Assembly: GCF_002797895.1 (NCBI RefSeq)
Contig: NZ_PGES01000001.1
Location: 1,240,001-1,304,000 of the forward strand
DNA from: Janthinobacterium sp. 67
GTDB lineage: Bacteria > Pseudomonadota > Gammaproteobacteria > Burkholderiales > Burkholderiaceae_D
Direction: 5' to 3'
DNA: 64,000 nucleotides
The notes below the pieces were generated by a model. That model searched no databases, had not been told where the DNA came from, and worked only from the letters and a program-made list of their open reading frames with translations. A program made the position numbers and the translations under genes. Of this stretch, positions 1-7,673 are shown one piece after another (position 1 is the first letter of the stretch; each line of letters begins with the position of its first letter).

Positions 1-1
1 A

Positions 2-400
2 CAAGCGGGCGACAAGGAATACCATGCACGCCACATCCTGGTCGCCACCGAAGCGGAAGCGAAAGACATCATCGCCAAGCTGAAAGGCGGCGCCAAGTTC
101 GAAGAACTGGCCAAAGTATCGAAAGACGGTTCCGCAGCCAATGGCGGCGACCTGGATTGGGCTAGCCCTGCTTCGTACGTGAAACCGTTCTCCGACGCCA
201 TGGTTGCCCTGAAACCAGGCCAGGTCACGCAAACGCCGGTGCAATCGCAATTCGGCTTCCACGTGATCAAGCTGGAAGAAACCCGTCCGACGAAACTGCC
301 GGCACTGGAAGAAGTCAAGGGCCAGGTAGCCGAGTCGCTGCAACAGAAGAAACTCGCCGCCTACCGCGATGAGTTGATGAAAAAAGCCAAAATCCAATAA
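2..400 (+). CDS. Parvulin-type peptidylprolyl isomerase, C-terminal part
   Basis: Partial gene: the frame is open from the window edge, so the start lies upstream. The visible 132 residues form a rotamase (PpiC/SurA-like) domain. They open with HARHILV, continue through FEELAKVSKDGSAANGGDLDW and close with FGFHVIKLEETRP, all typical of the parvulin fold. Such proteins catalyse cis-trans isomerisation of prolyl bonds, usually on exported proteins in the periplasm. The lysine-rich tail after the domain is short, which fits a PrsA/PpiC-like single-domain protein. Any signal peptide would lie outside the window. A structured repeat begins at the base after the stop codon, followed by a strong terminator. 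Confidence 0.93.
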   Translation, partial: QAGDKEYHARHILVATEAEAKDIIAKLKGGAKFEELAKVSKDGSAANGGDLDWASPASYVKPFSDAMVALKPGQVTQTPVQSQFGFHVIKLEETRPTKLPALEEVKGQVAESLQQKKLAAYRDELMKKAKIQ

Positions 401-522
401 GAATACCCGATCAAACCTACTGCGCGTCGTGACTTGCGGCCTGCGATGCTCACCGTACTAGAGTACGGTTGCGCTTCTCGGCCACAATTCACTTCCGCTC
501 GCTACGGTTTTATCGGGCATTC
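401..522 (+). repeat. Structured 3'-end repeat, copy A
   Basis: A 122-bp element starting directly after the stop codon of the isomerase gene. Its ends form an imperfect 17-bp inverted repeat (401-417 with 506-522, two mismatches). An inner 7-bp perfect hairpin, ACCGTAC-taga-GTACGGT, sits at 52-69 past position 400. The core flanking the hairpin (GCGATGCTCAC on the left, GTTGCGCTTCTCGGCC on the right) recurs in copies at 18362-18484 and, inverted, at 43377-43494. There is no open frame or transposase, so it resembles a REP/ERIC-type non-coding repeat. I do not recognise a named family. Confidence 0.85.
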
Positions 523-533
523 TGCCCGGATAT

Positions 534-559
534 AAAGCGCTCATTGGAGCGCTTTTTTT
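534..559 (+). terminator. Rho-independent terminator of the isomerase gene
   Basis: A perfect 9-bp stem (AAAGCGCTC, loop ATTG, GAGCGCTTT) is followed by a T-run. It lies downstream of repeat copy A, so the repeat would be inside the isomerase transcript. Confidence 0.9.
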
Positions 560-570
560 ACGCCTGAAGA

Positions 571-1263
571 ATGCGAGATGGAATGGATCTACATGCAGAA
601 TTGAAAGCCGCACTGGAAGCGATTGCCGAACCGGGCCGTGTAGCGCCCATGCAGGCCTATATGCGCGACCGGTTCGTTTTCCTGGGCGTGGCAGCGCCGC
701 AGCGGCGGCTGGCCGCCAGGGGCTTGCTGGCGGGCCTGAAGGGCATCGATGCCGCGACCTTGCTGGAACACGCGCAATTGCTGTGGCAGCAGCCGCAGCG
801 CGAATACCAGCATGTGGCGCTCGACATGCTGGCGCTGCACCGGCGCCAGCTGAACATCGGGCACATTCCCGCCCTGCTGGCGTTGGCGCGCCAGCGCGCG
901 TGGTGGGACAGCGTCGACGGCATGGCGGGCATCGTCGGCGAGGTGCTGCAGGCGGAGCACCAGCGCGGCGGCGACGGCCATGCGCACATGGATGACGCGC
1001 TGCGCCACCAAGACTTCTGGCTGCGCCGCATCGCCCTGCTGCACCAGCTGGGCTGGCGCGCCGACACGGATGGCGCCTGGTTATTTGACGCGGCGCTGGC
1101 GCTGGCCCACGAAAACGAGTTTTTCATCCGCAAGGCCATCGGCTGGGCCTTGCGCGATTACGCGCGCCACGCGCCTGCTGCCGTGCTGGCTTTTGCCACG
1201 CAGCACCGCCAGCGGCTCTCTCCCCTCAGCTACCGCGAAGCGCTGAAGCACCAGCCAAGCTGA
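571..1263 (+). CDS. AlkD-like DNA alkylation repair protein
   Basis: A 230-residue all-helical protein of the DNA alkylation repair family (HEAT-like repeats, PF08713). Family members such as AlkD flip no base and remove N3- or N7-alkylated purines from DNA in the cytoplasm. Visible family features include the N-terminal MQAYMRDRFVFLGVAAPQRR segment, EYQHVALDMLALH, the WWDSVDG stretch and DFWLRRIALLHQL, followed by ENEFFIRKAIGWALRDYAR near the C-terminus. Length is normal. An alternative start is the ATG at 583; neither has a clear Shine-Dalgarno sequence. Its 3' end overlaps the convergent TetR gene by 38 bp. Confidence 0.9.
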   Translation: MRDGMDLHAELKAALEAIAEPGRVAPMQAYMRDRFVFLGVAAPQRRLAARGLLAGLKGIDAATLLEHAQLLWQQPQREYQHVALDMLALHRRQLNIGHIPALLALARQRAWWDSVDGMAGIVGEVLQAEHQRGGDGHAHMDDALRHQDFWLRRIALLHQLGWRADTDGAWLFDAALALAHENEFFIRKAIGWALRDYARHAPAAVLAFATQHRQRLSPLSYREALKHQPS

Positions 1264-1900
1264 ACGACGATCCGCCCAGCAGGCGCAGCGCCGCATCGAT
1301 GCGGGCACCGGCATCCCAGGCCGGTACGGGCGCCAGCAGCCCCAGCGCCATCTGGCGCAGCGGCTCGGCGATCACCATGGCCAGCAGCAAGCCGGCCAGT
1401 TCAGGCGCGTTGCCGACCTTGATGTGGCCGCGCGCGGCCTGGCGGCCCAGCCATTCCGCCACCAGGGCCGTGCCCCGCTCGATGCCATTGCGTTGATACA
1501 CGGCCAGCAAGTCCGCGCGTGCGGGAAACTCCGTGCACAGCAGGCGGAACAGCCCTACGGCATCCATCGTCAGCACGCGTGCCACCATCGCCTGCAATAT
1601 CTCTTTTAACATTGGCAAGACGTCGCCAGGTGCGGCCGCATCGTGCGCCATGGCCGGCAGGAACGCATCCGTCCAGCCGCGCACCACGAGGGCCACCAGT
1701 TCCTCGCGGTTGGCCGCATAGTGATACAGCGACTTCTTGGCCATGCCCGCGTGGCGCGCCACCGCTTCCATGGTCGTGGCCGCATAGCCTTCGTGCAGCA
1801 GCAGCCAGGTGGCCGCTTGCACAGCCGCCTCGCGCGCTTCCTCGGGCGGGCGCGCCGGACGGCCCCGTCCACGCACAGCCTTGCTTTCTTCTTCCTGCAT
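1226..1900 (-). CDS. TetR family transcriptional regulator
   Basis: A 224-residue repressor-type protein. The N-terminal 60 residues after a short basic lead (GRGRPARPPEEAREA) form a classic TetR helix-turn-helix: TTMEAVARHAGMAKKSLYHY then ANREELVALVV. The C-terminal part is a ligand-binding and dimerisation domain without recognisable family ligand. It is transcribed divergently from a phloroglucinol-hydrolase-like gene, and a perfect palindrome lies between them, so it most likely represses that gene and itself. In Pseudomonas the TetR protein PhlH controls phlG in this way; equating the two is inference from gene pairing only. Confidence 0.9.
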   Translation of the reverse strand: MQEEESKAVRGRGRPARPPEEAREAAVQAATWLLLHEGYAATTMEAVARHAGMAKKSLYHYAANREELVALVVRGWTDAFLPAMAHDAAAPGDVLPMLKEILQAMVARVLTMDAVGLFRLLCTEFPARADLLAVYQRNGIERGTALVAEWLGRQAARGHIKVGNAPELAGLLLAMVIAEPLRQMALGLLAPVPAWDAGARIDAALRLLGGSSFSLAGASALRGS

Positions 1901-1950
1901 GCCGGCTCCAAACTTGATCGATGGATAATTTTACACTGAAACATATTTAG

Positions 1951-1967
1951 GAAACGTCATACGTTTC
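1951..1967. promoter_or_regulatory. Palindromic operator between the TetR and hydrolase genes
   Basis: GAAACGT-cat-ACGTTTC is a perfect 7+3+7 palindrome, a typical TetR-family operator size. A TATAAT hexamer at 1975-1980 lies just downstream on the plus strand, so the palindrome would cover the -35 region of the hydrolase promoter. An AAAGGAG ribosome binding site follows before the ATG at 2008. Confidence 0.7.
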
Positions 1968-2007
1968 TTTAATATATAATTGGCCCACCCCAACAAAGGA
2001 GAACGAC

Positions 2008-2706
2008 ATGACGCAGCATATGGAATTCCCATGGAACATCACCAGCACGGGCGACTTGCTCGACCCGTTTCCCCTGCCCCTGGAAACCGGCATTACGCGC
2101 CTGGAAGACGGTTGCCTGCTGGTGGCGGCGCGCACGGAACTGCACGGCTGCAGCGGGCGCATGCTGGACTGGTGGTTTACGTTTTTCGAGACGACGCAGC
2201 ACATCAAATGGTGGCATCCGCACGACCACGTGGCCCATCACGGCTGGAACAGCGCGTGGAAAAAGGGAGAGAGTTACTATGGCGCCTCGATCGAGGCCGT
2301 GGAATCCCTGGGCGACATTCCGCCCGTAAAAGCCAAGCTGAAGTTCCATGACCCGAAAGACGTGTTTGATCCGGCGCAACTGCAGCAGGCCAAGGAGAGC
2401 GGCGCCCTGTCGGCCGCCATTTGCGCGCGCATCGGTTTTGGCGAGCACGTGCAGATGGACCCGCACGGCGACCCGCTCGATGGCGAAATGCTGCACCTGA
2501 CGCGCGACACGCCCACGGGCTGCGTGCTGCGCAGCCGCTTCTTGCTGGGCCGCAATAGCCTGAACCCCGTGCGCGACGTGCCCGATGTGCTGGGCCTGAA
2601 TTTGCTGCGCCATTGCTACAGTGAATTTACCTATCTTTCGCGCTTTTTACCGTCGCTGTACTACGGCGAGCACGCCAATGGGGAAAAGGCGCCGCTGCCC
2701 TGGTAA
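2008..2706 (+). CDS. DAPG hydrolase (PhlG)-like protein
   Basis: A 232-residue cytosolic protein resembling the 2,4-diacetylphloroglucinol hydrolase / phloretin hydrolase family (PF18089), zinc enzymes that cleave a carbon-carbon bond between an acyl group and a phloroglucinol ring. Visible hallmarks are the WW...H-I-K-WWHPHDHV segment (residues 55-75, with His70, His72 and His74), DGEMLHLTRDTPTG (159-171, with Glu160 and His163) followed by RSRFLLG, and a late His202 in LLRHCYSEF. These could supply the metal ligands. It is shorter than Pseudomonas PhlG (about 290 residues), mostly at the N-terminus. The strong AAAGGAG site fixes the start. The likely role is detoxifying phloroglucinol-type antibiotics or plant phenolics; the substrate is unknown. 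Confidence 0.75.
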   Translation: MTQHMEFPWNITSTGDLLDPFPLPLETGITRLEDGCLLVAARTELHGCSGRMLDWWFTFFETTQHIKWWHPHDHVAHHGWNSAWKKGESYYGASIEAVESLGDIPPVKAKLKFHDPKDVFDPAQLQQAKESGALSAAICARIGFGEHVQMDPHGDPLDGEMLHLTRDTPTGCVLRSRFLLGRNSLNPVRDVPDVLGLNLLRHCYSEFTYLSRFLPSLYYGEHANGEKAPLPW

Positions 2707-2715
2707 AACATGGTT

Positions 2716-3609
2716 TTACAACCGCTTGTGCATGCGCGCCAGCGGCAGCTTGATGTCATCAGGCAAGTCGAGATGAAACTCTTCCGTCACGGCAAAGCCG
2801 CTGGCCAGGTACAACGGCACGCCGGGCAAGGTGGCGGCCAGTTCCAGGGCGGTAAAGCCGGCGGCCAGGGCCTGGCGTTCGCAATGGCGCATCAGCATGC
2901 TGCCCAGGCCCTGGCGGGCGGCGCTTGGCTCGACAAAGAAGGCGCGGATGCGGCCCGGCTGGCTGGCCGGATCGAGCAGCGGGTCCGGCCCGCTCTTGGC
3001 GCGGTCGGCGCCATACAGGGTGGCGCGCTGGCTCCAGCCGCCGCAAGCGAGCATGGCGCCGTCGCGTTCGATCACGAAATACGTCCGGTCGGCAACGAGC
3101 TGCGTATCGACGCCGAACACGTGGCGCGTCACGGCTTCGGCCTGTTCCCGCGTGTAAAACCCCGCACTCAGCGCCACGCCGGAGCGGGCGATCAGCGCAT
3201 TCATGGCAGGCACGTCGGCCGGCAGCGCCACGCGCAGGCGTGTCAATGAGCCGAAGCTGAACCAGGCACGGCTGATGCGGTCCTGCTCCACTTCATACGT
3301 CGCCACCAGTTCCTGTGCCGACACGCCATCGTCCGTGTCGCCATGGACGATTTCATGGTCGATCACCAGCTTGCCGCAGGCTATGCGGTTGAGCAACTGC
3401 GCCCGGGGCCGGCTGGCGGCGAAACGGGCCGTAAAACGGGGACCGATCTGCGCGCCGCCCTGCGCCAACAAGGTATCGGGGTGCTGGAATTGCTGTGCGT
3501 CATCGGCATAGATGGCCAGCAAGGCCGGCACGTCGTGCGCGTTATAGGCGTCCAGTTGCGCCTGGACCACCGCCGTTGGCGAAATGAGTGTATCGTTGGC
3601 AAGCGCCAT
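2716..3609 (-). CDS. NTF2-like (SnoaL) / GNAT acetyltransferase fusion
   Basis: A 297-residue two-domain protein. Residues about 8-120 form an NTF2/SnoaL-like domain (VVQAQLDAYNAHDVPALLAIYADDAQQF then an IDHEIVHGD strand pair), a fold that binds small molecules. Residues about 121-297 form a GNAT N-acetyltransferase domain with the acetyl-CoA loop region IRAFFVEPSAARQGLGSML and the C-terminal LYLASGFAVTEEFHLDL. The order NTF2-GNAT is uncommon. The ATG at 3609 is preferred to an upstream TTG at 3645. It is convergent with the hydrolase gene, 9 bp away. The substrate is unknown. Confidence 0.85.
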   Translation of the reverse strand: MALANDTLISPTAVVQAQLDAYNAHDVPALLAIYADDAQQFQHPDTLLAQGGAQIGPRFTARFAASRPRAQLLNRIACGKLVIDHEIVHGDTDDGVSAQELVATYEVEQDRISRAWFSFGSLTRLRVALPADVPAMNALIARSGVALSAGFYTREQAEAVTRHVFGVDTQLVADRTYFVIERDGAMLACGGWSQRATLYGADRAKSGPDPLLDPASQPGRIRAFFVEPSAARQGLGSMLMRHCERQALAAGFTALELAATLPGVPLYLASGFAVTEEFHLDLPDDIKLPLARMHKRL

Positions 3610-3762
3610 GCGTGTACCTGTTGTGGAGTGGGTGGAAAGTTGCAAAGGGTAACATTGTCACCCCTGTCGCGGCGCAGTTTACTGCGATAATAACAAGATT
3701 CGTCGCAAGAAACATATTCAGACGTCACCAATCAATCGCAAATCGCAGCAGGAGTAAATATC

Positions 3763-4653
3763 ATGAAATGGGAAGGCAATCGCGAAAGCGACAATGTGGA
3801 AGATCGCCGTGGCGAAGATGGCGGTGGGGGCGGCGGCGGGGGCGGCTTTGGTTTTGGCGGGCGCTCGATCGGTATCGGCACCATCGTCATCGCCCTCGTC
3901 GGCTCGTATGTGCTGGGCGTCAATCCCCTGACCTTGCTGAACCTGCTCAGCGGCGGCGGCCAGGTCAGCACCCAGCAAAGCCAGGCCCCGGCGCGCCAGC
4001 CGCCCGAATCGGACGAGATGGCCCGCTTCGTGAAAACCGTGCTGGCCGATACGGAAGACACGTGGGGCGCCCTGTTCAAGGCCGAAGGCGGCAGCTACGT
4101 AAAACCCAAGCTGGTGCTTTTCTCGGGCAGCACGCCGACCGCCTGCGGCACGGGCCAGAGCGCCAGCGGCCCCTTCTATTGCCCAGGCGACCAGAAAGTC
4201 TACCTGGACCTCGATTTCTTCAACCTGATGCAGCAGCGCTTCAAGGTGTCGGGCGAGTTTGCCGAAGCGTACGTCATCGCGCATGAAGTGGGCCACCACG
4301 TGCAAAACCTGATGGGCTTGTCCGAGAAGGTCGACAATGCGCGCCGCACTGCCTCAGAACGCCAGGCCAACGCCATGTCCGTGCGCCTGGAATTGCAGGC
4401 CGACTGCTTTGCCGGCGTGTGGGCCTATCACGCGAACCAGGACCGCAAGATCCTCGAACAGGGCGACGTGGAAGCGGCGCTGAAAGCGGCCACGGCCATC
4501 GGTGACGACGCGCTGCAGCGCCAGTCGCAAGGCCATGTCGTGCCCGACTCGTTTACGCACGGCACCTCGGAGCAGCGCGTACGCTGGTTTACCAAGGGCA
4601 TCGAGAGCGGCCAGATTGCCCAGTGCAATACGTTCGAGGCACGCCAGTTGTAA
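3763..4653 (+). CDS. ypfJ: YpfJ-family neutral zinc metallopeptidase
   Basis: A 296-residue membrane-anchored peptidase (PF04228). Residues 1-35 are acidic then glycine-rich (GGGGGGGGGFGFGG), followed by one membrane helix at about 36-55. The large C-terminal domain is likely periplasmic. The zinc motif HEVGH is at residues 174-178, inside AYVIAHEVGHHVQNLMG. The later ELQADCFAGVWA supplies the usual third-ligand region. The FYCPGDQKVYLDLDFF stretch is diagnostic of the family. Length matches E. coli YpfJ (287). The substrate is unknown. It is a single gene with its own upstream region and a GGAG site before the ATG. Confidence 0.93.
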   Translation: MKWEGNRESDNVEDRRGEDGGGGGGGGGFGFGGRSIGIGTIVIALVGSYVLGVNPLTLLNLLSGGGQVSTQQSQAPARQPPESDEMARFVKTVLADTEDTWGALFKAEGGSYVKPKLVLFSGSTPTACGTGQSASGPFYCPGDQKVYLDLDFFNLMQQRFKVSGEFAEAYVIAHEVGHHVQNLMGLSEKVDNARRTASERQANAMSVRLELQADCFAGVWAYHANQDRKILEQGDVEAALKAATAIGDDALQRQSQGHVVPDSFTHGTSEQRVRWFTKGIESGQIAQCNTFEARQL

Positions 4654-4707
4654 AGGGCACCCTCGGGCACCAACGCATGCCGCCCTGCGGGCCGGCATGC
4701 GCATCCA

Positions 4708-5466
4708 TCAGGGCACGGCGACGTCGTAGCGCTTGCCCAGCTTTTTCAGTTCACCGCTGTCGATCAGGCTGTTCAATTCCTGGTCGAACTGCAGGCGCAG
4801 CTTGTCGAAAGTGGGCGAGCGGGGAAAGGCAAAATAGCCGTTTTGCAGTTCGATGATTCTGGGCAGGGGTTTTACCTGGCGCCCATAACCGAGGCGGGCG
4901 ATGACGGGATCGGTATTGCGGCGGTTGCTGACGAACACGTCGACGTGATTGTGCACCAGCATCTTCAAGCCATTTTCCACATTGTTGGCCACGCTGACCT
5001 GCAAGCCGGGCCGTACGCGCTCCCATTCCGCGCCATACGCCCAGCCATTGAGCAGCACCACCCTGCGGTTCTTCAGCACCGCGTAGTCGCCGTCCCAGCT
5101 GAGGCTGGCGTTCTGGCGCGTATAAAAGACCATCTGGTCCTGGTAAAACGGCTTGTCGGAAAACGCCATGCTGGCAATGCGATCGGGCGTCTTGTAGGGG
5201 CCGATCAGGATATCGGCCTGGCCCTGCACCAGCATGGCTTGCGCGCGCGCCCACGGCACCATGCGAAAACGCACGGTGTTACCCGTGCGTGCGGCCATCA
5301 GGCGCAGCAGTTCCGCGCCCAGTCCGCCATACTCGCCGCCATCCTGATACTCGAACACGCGCTCGAACTGCGCACCCACGGCCAGCAGTTCGCGTGCCTG
5401 CAGAGGCACGGCAAATGCCGGCCACAGCAGCGCCAGGGCCAGCAGGCGCCGCCCTGCTTTTTTCAT
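4708..5466 (-). CDS. Periplasmic substrate-binding protein (SBP_bac_3 type)
   Basis: A 252-residue secreted protein with a cleavable signal peptide ([24 protein letters not shown], residues 1-24). The mature part has the bilobed amino-acid-binding-protein fold: YGGLGAELLRLMAARTG, RAQAMLVQGQADILIGPY with TPDRIASMAFSDKPFY, and C-terminal FDQELNSLIDSGELKKLGKRY. No permease or ATPase lies nearby, so it may be a stand-alone sensor-type or orphan binding protein of the kind common in Oxalobacteraceae. Its ATG overlaps the nadC stop by one base (TGATG), implying translational coupling with nadA-nadC; a link to NAD metabolism is not evident from the sequence. Confidence 0.85.
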   Translation of the reverse strand: MKKAGRRLLALALLWPAFAVPLQARELLAVGAQFERVFEYQDGGEYGGLGAELLRLMAARTGNTVRFRMVPWARAQAMLVQGQADILIGPYKTPDRIASMAFSDKPFYQDQMVFYTRQNASLSWDGDYAVLKNRRVVLLNGWAYGAEWERVRPGLQVSVANNVENGLKMLVHNHVDVFVSNRRNTDPVIARLGYGRQVKPLPRIIELQNGYFAFPRSPTFDKLRLQFDQELNSLIDSGELKKLGKRYDVAVP

Positions 5467-6332
5467 CAGCCGACGATGCGCAAGGAGTAATCGGTGGCCC
5501 GCACATCCTTGGTCAGGCTGCCGATCGAGATGCGGTCCACGCCCGTTTCGGCGATGGCGCGCACGGTGTCGACATTGATGCCGCCCGACGCTTCCAGCAA
5601 GGCGCGGCCCTGTGTCAAGGCCACGGCTTCGCGCATCATGTCGTTGCTGAAGTTATCGAGCAAGACGGAGACGGCACCCGCATCGAGCGCTTCGCGCAAT
5701 TGCGCCAGGGTTTCCACCTCGATTTGCACGGGCACGCCCGCGTCGAGGTTGCGCGCGTTTTCCAGGGCCTGGCTGACGCCGCCCGCCGCCGCGATATGGT
5801 TTTCCTTGATCAGGATGCCGTCGTACAGGGCAAGGCGCTGGTTCTTGCCGCCACCCACGCGCACCGCATACTTTTGCGCCAGGCGCAGACCCGGCAAGGT
5901 CTTGCGCGTGTCCAGAATCGACGCCTTGGTGCCGGCGATCACGTCGACATACTGGCGCGTGGCCGTGGCCACGGCGGATAGCAGTTGCAGGAAATTGAGG
6001 GCGCTGCGCTCGGCCGTGAGCAAGGCGCGCGCCGGCGCCTCGATCGTGCAGACGACGCTGTCGGCCGTCATCATGTCGCCTTCGGCGTAATGCCAGGCAA
6101 TGTCGATGCTGCGATCCAGGCTTTTCATGATGCCTTCGAACCACGGCGCGCCGCACAGCACGGCTGCTTCGCGCACGATCACACGGGCAGTGACGATGTG
6201 GTCGGGCGGCACCAGCTCGCCCGTCAGGTCGCACTGGCCCACGTCTTCCAGCAAGGCGGCCAGCAAATTGCCTTCGAACGCGCGCGCCAGGGCCGGATCG
6301 AAAGGAGCGAAAGAATTAACGAGGGTACTCAT
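5466..6332 (-). CDS. nadC: Nicotinate-nucleotide pyrophosphorylase (carboxylating)
   Basis: A 288-residue quinolinate phosphoribosyltransferase, the step of de novo NAD synthesis that turns quinolinate and PRPP into nicotinate mononucleotide with release of CO2. Family segments seen are [56 protein letters not shown] with the catalytic Arg/Lys cluster, the NHIAAAG loop and [29 protein letters not shown]. Length is normal. It follows nadA with an ATGA overlap (6329-6332) and is followed by the binding-protein gene with a one-base overlap, so the three form one operon. nadB is not in the window. Confidence 0.97.
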   Translation of the reverse strand: MSTLVNSFAPFDPALARAFEGNLLAALLEDVGQCDLTGELVPPDHIVTARVIVREAAVLCGAPWFEGIMKSLDRSIDIAWHYAEGDMMTADSVVCTIEAPARALLTAERSALNFLQLLSAVATATRQYVDVIAGTKASILDTRKTLPGLRLAQKYAVRVGGGKNQRLALYDGILIKENHIAAAGGVSQALENARNLDAGVPVQIEVETLAQLREALDAGAVSVLLDNFSNDMMREAVALTQGRALLEASGGINVDTVRAIAETGVDRISIGSLTKDVRATDYSLRIVG

Positions 6333-7462
6333 GCTGGACCGATTCCTTGGAACAATGTGGTTTCTTTAGCCAGGTCCGCGCCCGGCTTGAGGCCCGCCTT
6401 CTTGGCGGCGGCGAAGTCGAGCATGCGGTTGATCGAGCGCACGGCCAGCTGGCCGACGGCAGGATCGACGTGGATTTCGTTGTGCATGTTTTCCAGCGTC
6501 TGCGCCAGGTTCAGCAAGCCGTTCATGGCCATCCACGGGCAGTGCGCGCAGCTCTTGCAGGTGGCGCTGTTGCCGGCCGTGGGCGCTTCGATGAAGCGTT
6601 TGCCCGGCGCGGCCGCGCGCATCTTGTGCAGGATGCCGTTGTCGGTGGCGACAATAAAAGTGTCCGTGTCCATGGTTTGCGCTGCCGCAATCATTTGCGA
6701 CGTGGAACCCACCATGTCGGCCAGCGCCACCACGTTGGCGGGCGACTCCGGGTGCACGAGCACCTTGGCTTGCGGATACTCTTCCTTGAGCAGATCGAGT
6801 TCGATGCCCTTGAACTCGTCATGCACGAGGCAGCTACCCTGCCACAGCAGCATGTCGGCGCCCGTCTGCTTCTGGATGTACGAACCCAGGTGCTTGTCTG
6901 GTGCCCACAGGATTTTCTTGCCCTGCGCATGCAGGTGGGCCACGATGTCGAGGCCGATGGACGAGGTCACCATCCAGTCCGCGCGCGCCTTGACGGCCGC
7001 GCTGGTGTTGGCGTACACCACCACCGTGCGGTCCGGATGCGCGTCGCAGAAGGCCGTGAATTCATCGACCGGACAGCCGAGGTCGAGCGAACAGGTCGCG
7101 TCGAGGTCGGGCATTAATACCGTTTTCTCGGGACTGAGGATCTTTGCCGTTTCACCCATGAAACGCACGCCGGCCACGACGAGGGTCTTGGCCGGATGGT
7201 CGCGCCCGAAGCGGGCCATTTCCAGGGAATCGGAGACGCAGCCGCCCGTGGCTTCGGCCAGGTCTTGCAGGTCGGCATCAACGTAATAGTGGGCAACGAG
7301 CACGGCCTCGCGCTCGATCAGCAGGCGCTTGATGCGCGTGATCAGTTCGGCTTTTTCAGCCGGGGACGGCGTCGCTGGCGTGCGTGCCCAGGCGTGGGCA
7401 GTGCAGCTGGCTCCGTCTTGTGGATGTTCGTACTCGACGGATTTGATGGCTAAAGTTTGCAT
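6329..7462 (-). CDS. nadA: Quinolinate synthase
   Basis: A 377-residue [4Fe-4S] enzyme that condenses iminoaspartate with dihydroxyacetone phosphate to quinolinate. Visible motifs are LIERHEAVL-like [42 protein letters not shown], the cluster cysteine in [25 protein letters not shown] with the WAPDKHLG segment, and a C-terminal cysteine cluster [10 protein letters not shown]. The ATG at 7462 gives [14 protein letters not shown]; an earlier in-frame start at 7504 would add 14 residues without family support. First gene of nadA-nadC-binding protein. A REP-like doublet lies about 110 bp upstream. Confidence 0.97.
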   Translation of the reverse strand: MQTLAIKSVEYEHPQDGASCTAHAWARTPATPSPAEKAELITRIKRLLIEREAVLVAHYYVDADLQDLAEATGGCVSDSLEMARFGRDHPAKTLVVAGVRFMGETAKILSPEKTVLMPDLDATCSLDLGCPVDEFTAFCDAHPDRTVVVYANTSAAVKARADWMVTSSIGLDIVAHLHAQGKKILWAPDKHLGSYIQKQTGADMLLWQGSCLVHDEFKGIELDLLKEEYPQAKVLVHPESPANVVALADMVGSTSQMIAAAQTMDTDTFIVATDNGILHKMRAAAPGKRFIEAPTAGNSATCKSCAHCPWMAMNGLLNLAQTLENMHNEIHVDPAVGQLAVRSINRMLDFAAAKKAGLKPGADLAKETTLFQGIGPA

Positions 7463-7570
7463 GGCTGTGTCAAACAAAAACGGGATAGACCGGCACGATT
7501 GCAATGAAGCAGGTGCGCCGGAACGAATGAACCGCGGCGCGTCGGTGTGGTGCTGGCGGATGACGTTGTA

Positions 7571-7656
7571 ATGTCGGATTACGCTGCGCTAATCCGACCT
7601 ACGCGACCAACTCACCCTGACGTAGGTCGGATTAGCGCACAGCGCGTAATCCGACG
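7571..7656. repeat. REP-like palindromic doublet
   Basis: Two oppositely oriented copies of a palindromic unit. The left copy has GTCGGATTA-cgctgcgc-TAATCCGAC followed by CTACG. The right copy has CGTAGGTCGGATTA-gcgcacagcgcg-TAATCCGAC. The whole is therefore an inverted repeat of palindromes, the REPIN layout. It sits between nadA and ybiT, 18 bp from the ybiT stop. Units of the type GTAGGTCGGATTAGCGC are widespread in proteobacterial intergenic regions. Confidence 0.85.
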
Positions 7657-7673
7657 CAACGTTACCCTACAAA

